A stretch of DNA of 8,557 nucleotides from Alistipes sp. (GCA_017391665.1 JAFOXS010000245.1:1-8557); one strand, 5' to 3'; counted from the stretch's first letter, positions 1 to 6,392 are shown. The notes: generated by a model from the sequence alone, not told the origin. Program-made: numbers and translations.

Positions 1-653
1 CGTTGCTGCTTCTGCTCATCCGGCGTTTTGATGCCAGCGACAGGGCGTGGCGGTTGTGCGGACGAATGGGTGTGGTGCCTATTGTGCTGATGGGTGTGAT
101 GTTCTGGTTGGGGCATAAGACGCTTGTGATGAATCCCGACCATGCGAGTGCCGAGGGATTGTGGAATCTCTATAAGCCTGTGTTCTACGCTATTCCTTTC
201 CTTATGGGATATTTCATCTTCTCGCACGATAGCGTTCAGCACATTGTGCAGCGTATGTGGCGACCGTTGATGGCGTGCGCTGTGGTGGCGGGGGTGACGC
301 TTGTGGTTACGACCTTTGGCGAGAATAACACCTCGCCGCAATATCTCTGTACGCCACTCAATAACCTCTATGGCTATCTGATGTGTCTTGCTATGATGGG
401 GTGGTTTGGATGCAGGTTCAATGGCACGGGGCGTGTGGCAGAATATATGACGCGTTCAAGCTACGGAATATATATTGTCCACTATCTGATTATCAACTCG
501 CTGGGTTATACGCTGCGTGTGGCTACTACGATGTCGCCCGTGTGGATGTATCTGATTCTTACCGTTGCGGTATTTACTCTCTCGCCACTTCTATATGAAC
601 TTTTGCGCCGAACGCCGTTCCTTCGCTGGTGCGTACTCGGCGAGAAACGTTAA
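1..653 (+). CDS. Acyltransferase 3 family membrane protein, C-terminal part
   Basis: This is the C-terminal 217 or so codons of an integral membrane acyltransferase (acyltransferase 3/OafA-like). Such enzymes usually move acetyl or other acyl groups onto surface sugars or lipids. The reading frame is already open at the left edge, so the true start and the N-terminal catalytic His region lie outside. Visible are about six hydrophobic segments (roughly residues 22-44, 60-75, 88-105, 120-137, 150-170 and 178-198 counted from base 3), separated by short basic loops. The segment SYGIYIVHYLIIN matches the late 's.giYl.H' helix typical of the family. A basic tail (LLRRTPFLRWCVLGEKR) ends the protein at TAA 651-653, directly before a terminator. 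The substrate cannot be told from this fragment. A TTG at base 3 is only where the window opens, not a likely start. Confidence 0.8.
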   Translation, partial: LLLLLIRRFDASDRAWRLCGRMGVVPIVLMGVMFWLGHKTLVMNPDHASAEGLWNLYKPVFYAIPFLMGYFIFSHDSVQHIVQRMWRPLMACAVVAGVTLVVTTFGENNTSPQYLCTPLNNLYGYLMCLAMMGWFGCRFNGTGRVAEYMTRSSYGIYIVHYLIINSLGYTLRVATTMSPVWMYLILTVAVFTLSPLLYELLRRTPFLRWCVLGEKR

Positions 654-690
654 AAAAAAGAGGTTGTCCCACGGGGCAACCTCTTTGTGT
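652..690. terminator. Bidirectional intrinsic terminator
   Basis: A long hairpin pairs AAAGAGGTTG (657-666) with CAACCTCTTT (677-686). A T-G wobble and CCC/GGG pairs extend the stem inward almost to the loop. On the minus strand it is followed by a run of nine T (the A-run at 652-660), which makes a strong terminator for the DUF2795 gene ending at 695. On the plus strand the T-run is short (CTCTTTGTGTT), but the stem overlaps the end of the acyltransferase gene and should also stop that transcript. The two convergent genes share it. Confidence 0.85.
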
Positions 691-694
691 TAGA

Positions 695-916
695 TTAATA
701 CTCCTCCTCGTTGAAGAAAAAGTCGTCCTTTGAGGGATAGTCGGGCCAGATGTCCTCGATTGACTCGTAGATGTCGCCCTCGTCCTCAATCTCCTGCAAG
801 TTCTCCAAAACCTCCAGCGGTGCACCCGAGCGAATTGCGTAATCGATCAACTCCTCCTTGGTTGCGGGCCAGGGAGCATCCTCCAACTTGGAAGCTAACT
901 CTAAAGTCCAATACAT
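695..916 (-). CDS. DUF2795 domain mini-protein
   Basis: A 73-residue, strongly acidic cytoplasmic protein that I recognise as the short DUF2795-type protein found almost unchanged across Bacteroidales. Key segments are MYWTLELASKLEDAPWPATK, a middle helix with YAIRSGAPLEVLENL, and an acidic, aromatic tail ending DFFFNEEEY. The 'APWPATKEELIDYAIRSGAP' pattern is the DUF2795 core (helix, proline turn, helix). No signal peptide, membrane segment or cysteine is present. The function is unknown. The start at 916 is preferred because the family begins MYWTLELA. It is a single-gene unit with its own promoter (988-1017) and the hairpin terminator at 652-690. The leader is A/T-rich with no Shine-Dalgarno, as expected in this phylum. 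Confidence 0.88.
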   Translation of the reverse strand: MYWTLELASKLEDAPWPATKEELIDYAIRSGAPLEVLENLQEIEDEGDIYESIEDIWPDYPSKDDFFFNEEEY

Positions 917-987
917 AGTAGTAATTTTTTATAGGTTTATAAGCGTTCCTGTTTTAGTTGAAAGTGCCTATTGGCTCAAATCGGGCG

Positions 988-1017
988 CAAATATACAGAA
1001 AAAACCGTAAAAGCAAA
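988..1017 (-). promoter_or_regulatory. Sigma-ABfr type promoter for the DUF2795 gene
   Basis: Read on the minus strand, TTTG (1014-1017) is followed after 18 bases by TATATTTG (988-995), an exact TAnnTTTG -7 box. Transcription should start near 980, giving a leader of about 65 bases before the ATG at 916. The rest of the 229-base gap between this gene and the adenosyltransferase holds no open frame that I can support. Confidence 0.7.
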
Positions 1018-1145
1018 TCAATTCGGCAAATAATTATTGTGCTATATTTCCCTTTGAATAAACCTTTGACCTTATGGACTAACATAGCTGCTCACCAATG
1101 TGTTGCGCCGATGGCCCTGCAGGCGTGTGTGGAGCCTGTTTTTCG

Positions 1146-1697
1146 TTACGGACGCCACAGAATCTCCTCCACCTGGGCACGCAGGGTGATGGTGCGGCCA
1201 AGTGTGTAGTACAGATCCGAAAGACGGTTAAGATATATCTTTGCGCTCTCTGCCACGCCGTGCTCCTGGTCGGCACGCAACGCTGCACGCTCGGCACGAC
1301 GACATACGGTGCGGCATACATGGCACATCGACAGACGCCTGTCGCCACCCGGAATGGTGAACTTGTCGATGGCGGGCAGAGCCTCCTGCATTGAGTCGAT
1401 CCACTGCTCGAGCATCTCTACCGAGGCATCGTTGAGCGCTGCGACCTTATCCTGGCCACCCTCGCCAACGGCAAGTAGTGACGCAACGGTCATAAGGTGC
1501 GACTCGATGTGGCGCAGCATCTGGGTGCAATCGTCCATGCGCTCATCCTCCATAAGCATATCGGCAAGCAGCGCAGTGTAGGCCGTAAGCTCATCCACGG
1601 TGCCGTATGCCTCCACTCGGCTGTCGGTCTTTGCTACACGCTCGCCACCGATGAGCGATGTGCGACCCTTGTCGCCACCCTTGGTATAGATTTTCAT
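1146..1697 (-). CDS. Cob(I)alamin adenosyltransferase, PduO/MMAB type
   Basis: Transfers the 5'-deoxyadenosyl group of ATP to cob(I)alamin, making adenosylcobalamin for B12-dependent mutases. It acts in the cytoplasm as a trimer in this family. At 183 aa it is full length. The N-terminal ATP-binding stretch (residues 4-20, TKGGDKGRTSLIGGERV) and VEAYGTVDEL (28-37) are intact. So are PGG (116-118) and HVCRTVCRRAER (126-137), whose R129, R133, R134 and E136 correspond to the conserved Arg and Glu residues of human MMAB. YLNRLSDLYYTLGR (155-168) is also intact, with the usual Asn at 157. It is the last gene of a three-gene operon. Its ATG overlaps the upstream stop as ATGA (1694-1697), implying translational coupling. 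No other B12 gene is in the window, so the client enzyme (commonly methylmalonyl-CoA mutase in Bacteroidales) lies elsewhere. No clear terminator follows. Confidence 0.93.
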   Translation of the reverse strand: MKIYTKGGDKGRTSLIGGERVAKTDSRVEAYGTVDELTAYTALLADMLMEDERMDDCTQMLRHIESHLMTVASLLAVGEGGQDKVAALNDASVEMLEQWIDSMQEALPAIDKFTIPGGDRRLSMCHVCRTVCRRAERAALRADQEHGVAESAKIYLNRLSDLYYTLGRTITLRAQVEEILWRP

Positions 1698-2206
1698 AAA
1701 CGGAATTTTTGTTTCGGTAGATGGTTGTTAAATAACAATAAGTAACCACGGTTGTCCACGCTTGTGCACGTGTGCTCGGCAACCAGGCGTTTGCACTCAC
1801 GATCGCGCTCGCGGTCAATCGAGGGAGCCATGATGCAGAGTGTGCGGCTCTCGCTGCGGGCTGTTGTGGCCAAAGCGGATAGTTGCGAAGTGGGGTAGTC
1901 GGCTGTGGCGATAATCATATCGGCCTCGGCCGCAGAGTCGATGCAGAACGAGGTGTAGCGAAGGTGCTCCATGAGGTTCTGCAGCTGCAGGGCACGGCGC
2001 TTGGCTACGCCCTGCTCGATGAGTGCATTGTATAGCGCACGATCATCGGCGAGGAACGTTGAGCGCATAAACACCTGCCTTACAATAGCATATACAAAGG
2101 GCGAATGAACGCCGTGACCGCGAAAATATCGCGCTCGCTTGATATGTGACGGTAGGGTACGCAGTCCGTACAGTCGTCGTTTTATGTTTCGCCCTGTGAT
2201 CTTCAT
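1694..2206 (-). CDS. Shortened methyltransferase-like protein (probably no longer a SAM enzyme)
   Basis: A 170-residue cytoplasmic protein. Its two ends resemble a Bacteroidetes class I SAM-dependent methyltransferase family. The N-terminal part has RYFRGHGVHSPFVYAIV (residues 27-43), the 'HG.HSPF' signature, after a basic lead. The C-terminal part reads NRGYLLLFNNHLPKQKFRL (152-170), like the family's closing 'GllFf....KQhF.lR'. Between them the family normally carries a glycine-rich SAM loop (ElGts.G) and an acidic 'DD.hws' stretch. Here I see only DSAAEADMIIAT (90-101) and no glycine loop, and total length is below the roughly 230-260 aa I expect. I infer a degenerate or repurposed member. 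It sits in a tightly coupled operon: its ATG overlaps the flavoprotein stop (TAATG), and its TGA overlaps the adenosyltransferase ATG. The open frame is clean. Family assignment is from memory of motifs and only moderately sure. Confidence 0.7.
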   Translation of the reverse strand: MKITGRNIKRRLYGLRTLPSHIKRARYFRGHGVHSPFVYAIVRQVFMRSTFLADDRALYNALIEQGVAKRRALQLQNLMEHLRYTSFCIDSAAEADMIIATADYPTSQLSALATTARSESRTLCIMAPSIDRERDRECKRLVAEHTCTSVDNRGYLLLFNNHLPKQKFRL

Positions 2207-3453
2207 TACTTCTTCAGTTGTCCTGCCAGACGACCCGTCGAGAAGGCTATCTGGAGGTTGTAACCACCCGTGTTGGCATCAAGGTCGAGCACCTCACCGG
2301 CAAAGTACAAGCCCTTGACCTTGAGTGACTCCATGGTATATTTATTCACTTCGTCGCACTTTACGCCGCCCGCCGTTACTACGGCAAAGGGGAAGGGAGC
2401 ATAGTCCGTAATGGGGAATACCATACCCTTCAGAACCTTCACAAGACGTGCGATCTCGGCGTCGGTAACCTTGCGGATGTAGTTCTTTGAGTGAACGTCC
2501 AGCTCGTGGGCGATGGGAATGACAAAGTGCTTGGGTACTAATTTTCTGAGTAGTTCGGAGAAGAACTCGTCGGGTTGCATCTCCTCAATTTCGCGCTTGA
2601 TGCGCTCGGTGAGAATCTCCTCCGTGAGGGCGGGCTTCAGGTCGATAACCATCTTCACGCGCTTCTCCTCAATCAGTGCATCCACCGCATCACGGCTCAG
2701 ACGCAGTGCCACGGCACCCTCGATGCCACGATCCGAGAAACTGATCTCGCCAAACTCCTCCCTGACTAACTCGTTCTCAACGAACAGTTTAGCATTGATA
2801 TTCTTAAGCAAAAGTCCATCCAGGAACTTGCGCTGCGGATGCGACGTGCGAAGCGGAGTAAGCGACGGACGCACCTCCTCAATGGTATGTCCCACGCGGT
2901 CGGCAAAGAGATAGCCATCACCCGTAGAGCCTGTGCCGGGGTACGACACACCACCCGTAGCGATGATTACGTTCTCGGCCTCCTCCTTGCGCTCGAAGCC
3001 TCGCTTGTTGAAATATTTTACGCCATATACCTTGTCGTCGAGAGTGAGAATATCGCTCACACGGGCGTTGTATTCAATCTTTACGCCAAACTCCTCGCAC
3101 TGCTCCACCAGGGCGTTGGCAATGTCCCACGCCTTGCCACTGCGGGGGAATACACGCTGGCCACGCTCGATGTCGAGTTTGACGCCTATGCGCTCGAAGT
3201 AGCGGATGGTAGCCTTGTTGTTGAACTCAGCAAAGGCCACATCGAAAAAGTCGGCATTGGTGCGGATGGCCTCCTTGAACTCCTCGGGCGGACGGGCATT
3301 GGTAAGGTTGCAGCGTCCCTTACCCGAAATGCGAATCTTGCGGCCAGCCTTCTCCATCTTCTCCATCAGAAGTACCGAGTGACCGTTGCGTGCAGCCGTT
3401 GCGGCAGCCATCAGGCCGGCGGCTCCGGCACCTATAACTATAACGTCGTACAT
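2206..3453 (-). CDS. FAD-dependent oxidoreductase of the HI0933/BaiN/RdsA family
   Basis: A 415-residue flavoprotein of full family length. The N-terminal Rossmann motif is GAGAAG (8-13). It is followed by the family signature GRKIRISGKGRCNLTNA (37-53), then ATGGVSYPGTGSTGDGY (165-181), VTAGGV (359-364) and the C-terminal FAD-binding block GLYFAGEVLDLD/GGYNLQIAFSTG (381-407). Members were long called 'BaiN-like' or 'aminoacetone oxidase'. The E. coli member YhiN has been reported as RdsA, which makes dihydrouridine in 23S rRNA, so rRNA modification is the most plausible role here, by homology only. It is the first gene of the operon with the methyltransferase-like gene and the adenosyltransferase. 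The ATG at 3453 gives MYDVIVIGAG, the expected beginning, and lies 20 bases from a -7 box. A soluble enzyme with no signal peptide. Confidence 0.93.
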   Translation of the reverse strand: MYDVIVIGAGAAGLMAAATAARNGHSVLLMEKMEKAGRKIRISGKGRCNLTNARPPEEFKEAIRTNADFFDVAFAEFNNKATIRYFERIGVKLDIERGQRVFPRSGKAWDIANALVEQCEEFGVKIEYNARVSDILTLDDKVYGVKYFNKRGFERKEEAENVIIATGGVSYPGTGSTGDGYLFADRVGHTIEEVRPSLTPLRTSHPQRKFLDGLLLKNINAKLFVENELVREEFGEISFSDRGIEGAVALRLSRDAVDALIEEKRVKMVIDLKPALTEEILTERIKREIEEMQPDEFFSELLRKLVPKHFVIPIAHELDVHSKNYIRKVTDAEIARLVKVLKGMVFPITDYAPFPFAVVTAGGVKCDEVNKYTMESLKVKGLYFAGEVLDLDANTGGYNLQIAFSTGRLAGQLKK

Positions 3454-3473
3454 TGTATGCTCAAAATTTTCTA

Positions 3474-3481
3474 CAAATGTA
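3474..3481 (-). promoter_or_regulatory. Putative -7 box for the flavoprotein operon
   Basis: TACATTTG on the minus strand matches TAnnTTTG. A TTTG lies upstream (3496-3499), but the spacing is only 14 bases, so the -33 half is poor. The transcript would start near 3468, giving a very short leader before the ATG at 3453. Confidence 0.5.
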
Positions 3482-3544
3482 CAAAATTGTCGTCACAAAT
3501 GCTCTTCTTTTTTGCGGGAATAGAGCCTATTTGCGCAAAATATT

Positions 3545-3552
3545 TATCTTTG
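3545..3552 (+). promoter_or_regulatory. Putative -7 box for the TSCPD-thioesterase-AraC operon
   Basis: TATCTTTG matches TAnnTTTG exactly and lies 25 bases before the ATG at 3578. The only nearby TTTG (3530-3533) is too close (11 bases), so the -33 element is weak or absent. This could mean that an activator is needed. It forms a divergent pair with the -7 box at 3474-3481. Confidence 0.5.
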
Positions 3553-3577
3553 CATATAATTTTAAGCAAAAATAGAT

Positions 3578-3829
3578 ATGAATAAAAAGATAGTATATCC
3601 CACCAAGGGTGTCTGCTCGCAGGCCATAGCCATCGAGTTGGAGGATGATGTGGTAAAGAGTGTTCAGTTTATGGGCGGATGCCAGGGTAATACGCAGGGC
3701 ATCTCGATGCTCGTGCGTGGAATGAAGGTCGAGGAGGTGATTGCCCGCCTCGAGGGTATTAATTGTGGAGGTAAGGGTACTTCGTGCCCCGATCAGCTGG
3801 CACGTGCATTGCGTCTGATGACAAAGTAA
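3578..3829 (+). CDS. Stand-alone TSCPD domain protein (TIGR03905-like)
   Basis: An 83-residue protein made of a single TSCPD domain. The signature GTSCPDQLA is at residues 67-75, preceded by FMGGCQGNTQGIS (31-43). It has four cysteines, C13, C35, C63 and C70, each at a site typical of the family, and they could form a metal or disulfide site. The same domain occurs at the C-terminus of B12-dependent ribonucleotide reductases (NrdJ), but the free-standing form has no known function. No signal peptide is present. The first ATG after the -7 box is used. The next gene starts one base after its stop, so the two are co-transcribed and probably co-translated. Family call is firm; any link to nucleotide reduction is only inference. 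Confidence 0.88.
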   Translation: MNKKIVYPTKGVCSQAIAIELEDDVVKSVQFMGGCQGNTQGISMLVRGMKVEEVIARLEGINCGGKGTSCPDQLARALRLMTK

Positions 3830-3830
3830 A

Positions 3831-4310
3831 GTGATAAAGAAGATTATAAATCCGTGGGTCGATGAGCCCACATACCACTGCTATGGCTGTGATCCCAACA
3901 ACGAGCACGGCCTGAAGATGGAGTTCTATGAGGATGGCGACGATGTTGTCTGCCATTGGCATCCTCGCACCGAGTTCGAAAGTTGGCGCAACACGCTGCA
4001 CGGCGGTGTGCAGGCTGTTTTGGTGGATGAGATTGCAAGTTGGGTGATATTCCGCAAGTTCCAGACCAGCGGCGTCACCTCACATCTTGAGATGCGCTAC
4101 AAGAAGCAGGTCGTTATCGCACAGGATCATATCACCCTGCGTGCCCGCGTTACGCGTCAGCGCCGTCAGGCTATAGATATTAATGTGGAGCTCTACGATG
4201 CTAAGGGCGAGCTCTGCACCGAGGGTCACTGCATCTACTTCCTTACGCCCAAGCAGCGAGCCCAGGAGGAGCACGGTTTTCAGGATTTTCTCACAGAGGA
4301 CGAGATATAG
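3831..4310 (+). CDS. PaaI-family hotdog thioesterase
   Basis: A 159-residue single-domain hotdog protein (4HBT/PaaI type), expected to hydrolyse an acyl-CoA thioester in the cytoplasm. Visible features are an N-terminal CYGC (17-20) followed by NNEHGLKM (23-30), as in the 'C..CG..N..GL' lead of this subgroup. LHGGVQAVLVDEIASW (56-71) follows, with the catalytic-type HGG and the acidic D66/E67 on the central helix. The strand TSHLEMRYKKQV (83-94) and a closing GHCIYFLTP (132-140) complete the fold. The start is GTG at 3831, one base after the TSCPD stop. No ATG in this frame would keep the CYGC segment, so GTG is well supported. The gene ends 14 bases before the AraC regulator. The natural acyl-CoA is unknown. 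Confidence 0.88.
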   Translation: MIKKIINPWVDEPTYHCYGCDPNNEHGLKMEFYEDGDDVVCHWHPRTEFESWRNTLHGGVQAVLVDEIASWVIFRKFQTSGVTSHLEMRYKKQVVIAQDHITLRARVTRQRRQAIDINVELYDAKGELCTEGHCIYFLTPKQRAQEEHGFQDFLTEDEI

Positions 4311-4324
4311 TAGATTGTTAGTAT

Positions 4325-5182
4325 ATGGTGGGGGAGAGTATAAAGAATGTGGAGTTTAGCCCTGAGGTGGCATTAGGCTTTGAGATTAAGAGCCTCGACT
4401 ATGTGCATGCTCACCCATCCTATTTCCGTGGTGTCCGTATGGCTCGCTTCTATCAGGTTATCTGGATCGAGCAGGGCGAGGCTACCTTTATGGTCGATTT
4501 TGAGCAGGTGCGACTGCGTAGCGGCGAGATGCTGATCATCGTTCCTGATCGCTCATATACATTTGATACAGAGTCGCAATATACGGGCAAACTGATGATC
4601 TTCACTCGGTTATTCCTAAATCAGACCCCCTCTATCGAGCAACTTGTCAATTCTTCTATTTTGCTTAATCCTCTGCTGCCGCACCCCGTTGTAGCGGTTG
4701 AGAGGGATATCTTCGCTCACTACCTTGCGGTACTGGATTCAGAACTTAAACGTGAGGATAGCGTGACGCACCAACGCATCGTTCATCGTATGTTGGAGAT
4801 TATCCTGCTTGCTGCCGAGCGCACAATGCGCGAGACATCGAATGACGTGTTGAACCAAACAGATCTTCCCCTGCGCTATCGTTTTTGCAATGAGGTGGAG
4901 AAGCACTTTCGCCAACACCGTTCGGTGGAGTTCTATTGCCAACAAATAGGAATGAACGACAAGGCTCTGAATCGTGCCGTAAAACAGTCGGTGGGCAAGA
5001 GTGCCAAAGCATATATCGACGATCGTGTGATATTGGAGGCCAAGCGTCTGCTGTCGTATGGAGACTCATCGGTTAAGGAGATTGCATATACACTCGGTTT
5101 TAGCGACGATAGTAATTTCTATAAATTCTTCTTTAAGCATACATCGCTTACCCCTTTGGCGTTTCGACGTCAGTATCGATAA
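4325..5182 (+). CDS. AraC-family transcriptional regulator
   Basis: A 285-residue DNA-binding regulator. Residues about 30-100 form a cupin-like sensing domain (IEQGEATFMVDFEQVRLRSGEMLII). The C-terminal third is an AraC HTH. The first helix-turn-helix lies near 199-222 (SVEFYCQQIGMNDKALNRAVKQ). The second lies near 248-270 (SSVKEIAYTLGFSDDSNFYKFF), followed by the family's SLTPLAFRRQYR end with the conserved Pro. It lies 14 bases after the thioesterase gene and is likely the last gene of that operon. Downstream and in the same direction is a redoxin gene with its own promoter and an inverted repeat, which may or may not be a target. AraC-type proteins usually bind direct repeats upstream of the -33 region rather than palindromes at the start site. 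The ligand is unknown. The ATG at 4325 is the first in frame after the upstream stop. Confidence 0.93.
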   Translation: MVGESIKNVEFSPEVALGFEIKSLDYVHAHPSYFRGVRMARFYQVIWIEQGEATFMVDFEQVRLRSGEMLIIVPDRSYTFDTESQYTGKLMIFTRLFLNQTPSIEQLVNSSILLNPLLPHPVVAVERDIFAHYLAVLDSELKREDSVTHQRIVHRMLEIILLAAERTMRETSNDVLNQTDLPLRYRFCNEVEKHFRQHRSVEFYCQQIGMNDKALNRAVKQSVGKSAKAYIDDRVILEAKRLLSYGDSSVKEIAYTLGFSDDSNFYKFFFKHTSLTPLAFRRQYR

Positions 5183-5228
5183 TTTCTCTAAGGTCGGAAA
5201 AATACCATAATTTTACCTCTTTTGATAA

Positions 5229-5258
5229 TTTGCGTTAAGATGTGAGTTCGTAATTTTG
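5229..5258 (+). promoter_or_regulatory. Sigma-ABfr type promoter for the redoxin gene
   Basis: TTTG (5229-5232), an 18-base spacer, then TAATTTTG (5251-5258), an exact TAnnTTTG. Transcription should start at about 5263-5265, leaving a leader of roughly 50 bases before the ATG at 5316. It separates the redoxin gene from the AraC gene, so the two can be regulated apart. Confidence 0.7.
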
Positions 5259-5263
5259 TCTTC

Positions 5264-5286
5264 GTTAATACTCGGCCGAGATTAAC
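5264..5286. promoter_or_regulatory. Near-perfect inverted repeat at the redoxin transcription start
   Basis: GTTAAT (5264-5269), one unpaired A (5270), the perfect palindrome CTCGGCCGAG (5271-5280), then ATTAAC (5281-5286). All bases except the single A are symmetric. It begins just downstream of the -7 box. It could be an operator that blocks transcription at the start site, or, as RNA, a hairpin at the very 5' end of the message (loop GGCC) that affects stability. The sequence alone cannot decide between these. Confidence 0.55.
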
Positions 5287-5315
5287 ACAGTTAAAACCTT
5301 AAAAACAAAATTATT

Positions 5316-5954
5316 ATGAAAACATTTTTCTTGACGTTGGCTATGGCAATCGCTTGTGTGTCAGCCAATACAGTGCAGGCACAGGCTTTGCCTGAGAATG
5401 CTACCGACATCGCTCCTATGGTTGTGGGTGAGGTGGTGCCCGATGTAACTTTAACTTCTGCCGAGGGTCAGACCGTAACGCTGTACTCTTTGACAAAGGA
5501 GAAACCTGCCGTGTTGGTATTTTACCGTGGTGAGTGGTGTTTCAACTGTACCAATAACTTCCGTGATGAGTTCGTTCCCAATCTTGCCGAGATTGAGAAG
5601 ATGGGTTACAACGTGATCTGTGTATCGCCCGATGCCGCAGTAGGTTTGAAGAAGACCAGCGAGGAGTCAACGATGCCTCTGAAACACTTCTATGGCGATC
5701 CCAAGGGTAACTTGGCGAAGGCTATGGGTGTGGCATTCCTTGCAACGGGTCGTGCAGTGGATTTTATCAAGAAGTCGCCAGCAGGGAATCTCAATACCGA
5801 TCCCTATCTGCCTGCCCCTGCGTTCTATGTTCTTGATACCAATAATGAGGTTAAGTTTGCCGACGTGCGTCCTAATGCTATCTCCGCAGCAAAGCGTATC
5901 GGCTGGAACTTCTACGGCCCTATCTTGAAGTCGCTCAAGCTCTACGACTTGTAG
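5316..5954 (+). CDS. Secreted redoxin / peroxiredoxin-like protein (AhpC/TSA family)
   Basis: A 212-residue thioredoxin-fold protein, probably periplasmic. Residues 1-23 are a Sec signal peptide (MKTFFLTLAMAIACVSANTVQAQA, likely cut after AQA). The redoxin domain follows: VVGEVVPDVTLTSAEGQTV (36-54), then LVFYRGEWCFNC (67-78) with the active cysteines C75 and C78. This is the WCxxC site of the peroxiredoxin-like branch, which is more often WCPYC. C102 lies in VICVSPD. Later segments (FYGDPKGNLAKAMGVAF and PAPAFYVLDTNNEV) fit AhpC/TSA. It probably reduces peroxides or disulfides in the envelope and needs an electron donor not seen here. The start matches the signal peptide. It is monocistronic, with its own promoter (5229-5258) and terminator (5986-6022). 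Confidence 0.88.
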   Translation: MKTFFLTLAMAIACVSANTVQAQALPENATDIAPMVVGEVVPDVTLTSAEGQTVTLYSLTKEKPAVLVFYRGEWCFNCTNNFRDEFVPNLAEIEKMGYNVICVSPDAAVGLKKTSEESTMPLKHFYGDPKGNLAKAMGVAFLATGRAVDFIKKSPAGNLNTDPYLPAPAFYVLDTNNEVKFADVRPNAISAAKRIGWNFYGPILKSLKLYDL

Positions 5955-5985
5955 TATGACGATAATTGGTTAGGTATTTATGCAG

Positions 5986-6022
5986 AAATCCCGATTACCT
6001 GTGCGGCGATCGGGATTTTTTT
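5986..6022 (+). terminator. Intrinsic terminator after the redoxin gene
   Basis: AAATCCCGAT (5986-5995) pairs with ATCGGGATTT (6009-6018) around a 13-base loop, and T continues to 6022. This is a strong rho-independent terminator on the plus strand. Its stem may also help end the convergent yajC transcript, but the minus strand has no good T-run after it. Confidence 0.88.
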
Positions 6023-6039
6023 CTTGCCGAGAAGGACGA

Positions 6040-6357
6040 TTACTTCTGCAACTGTGAGTTGTCAGCAACAACCATATTCTTGTCGATGCGGAGTGTTACG
6101 TCGCTATCAACCTCTACAAGGATTGTAGGCTCGTTGGGCTTAACCTCCTTAACTACGGCGTAGATACCGCCAGCGGTGATAACCTTGTCACCCTTCTTCA
6201 AACCCTCGCGGAACTTAGCCATCTCCTTACGACGCTTTGACTCGGGACGCCACATGAAGAAATACATCACGGCGATCATGAGCAACATCATCACCCAAAA
6301 ACTGCCCATACCGGGCTGAGCTGCTACGGCAGCATCTGCTTGAAGCAAAGAAATCAT
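6040..6357 (-). CDS. yajC: Sec translocon accessory subunit YajC
   Basis: A 105-residue inner-membrane protein of the SecDF-YajC accessory complex, which assists Sec protein export. It has one transmembrane helix (about 18-36, FWVMMLLMIAVMYFFMW). The family's basic stretch RPESKRRKEM (37-46) comes next, then the small cytoplasmic domain with LKKGDKVITAGGIYAVVKEV (53-72) and VTLRIDKNMVV (87-97). Length and motif order are standard. The second Gly of the usual 'GGi.G.V' is Ala here. It lies downstream of nusB and the DUF1573 gene on the same strand, an order common in Bacteroidetes. A 114-base gap containing a -7 box precedes it, so it may be transcribed both from nusB and on its own. Confidence 0.95.
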   Translation of the reverse strand: MISLLQADAAVAAQPGMGSFWVMMLLMIAVMYFFMWRPESKRRKEMAKFREGLKKGDKVITAGGIYAVVKEVKPNEPTILVEVDSDVTLRIDKNMVVADNSQLQK

Positions 6358-6392
6358 AATTTTATTAGTTTTTTAGTTTATTTTCATTTTAT

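Noticed and set aside
1121..1144. A 5-base-pair hairpin (CAGGC/GCCTG) followed by five T on the plus strand
   Set aside because: It could be a weak plus-strand terminator, but no plus-strand gene or convincing promoter lies before it. On the minus strand, where the adenosyltransferase ends, it lacks a T-run.
1146..1697. A larger B12 synthesis or salvage cluster
   Set aside because: Only the adenosyltransferase is present. Its neighbours are not B12 genes, and no cobalamin riboswitch is seen before the operon.
2839..3585. A 248-codon open frame on the plus strand, opposite the flavoprotein gene
   Set aside because: It is an exact antisense shadow of a well-supported family protein, has no recognisable domain and runs across the divergent promoter gap.
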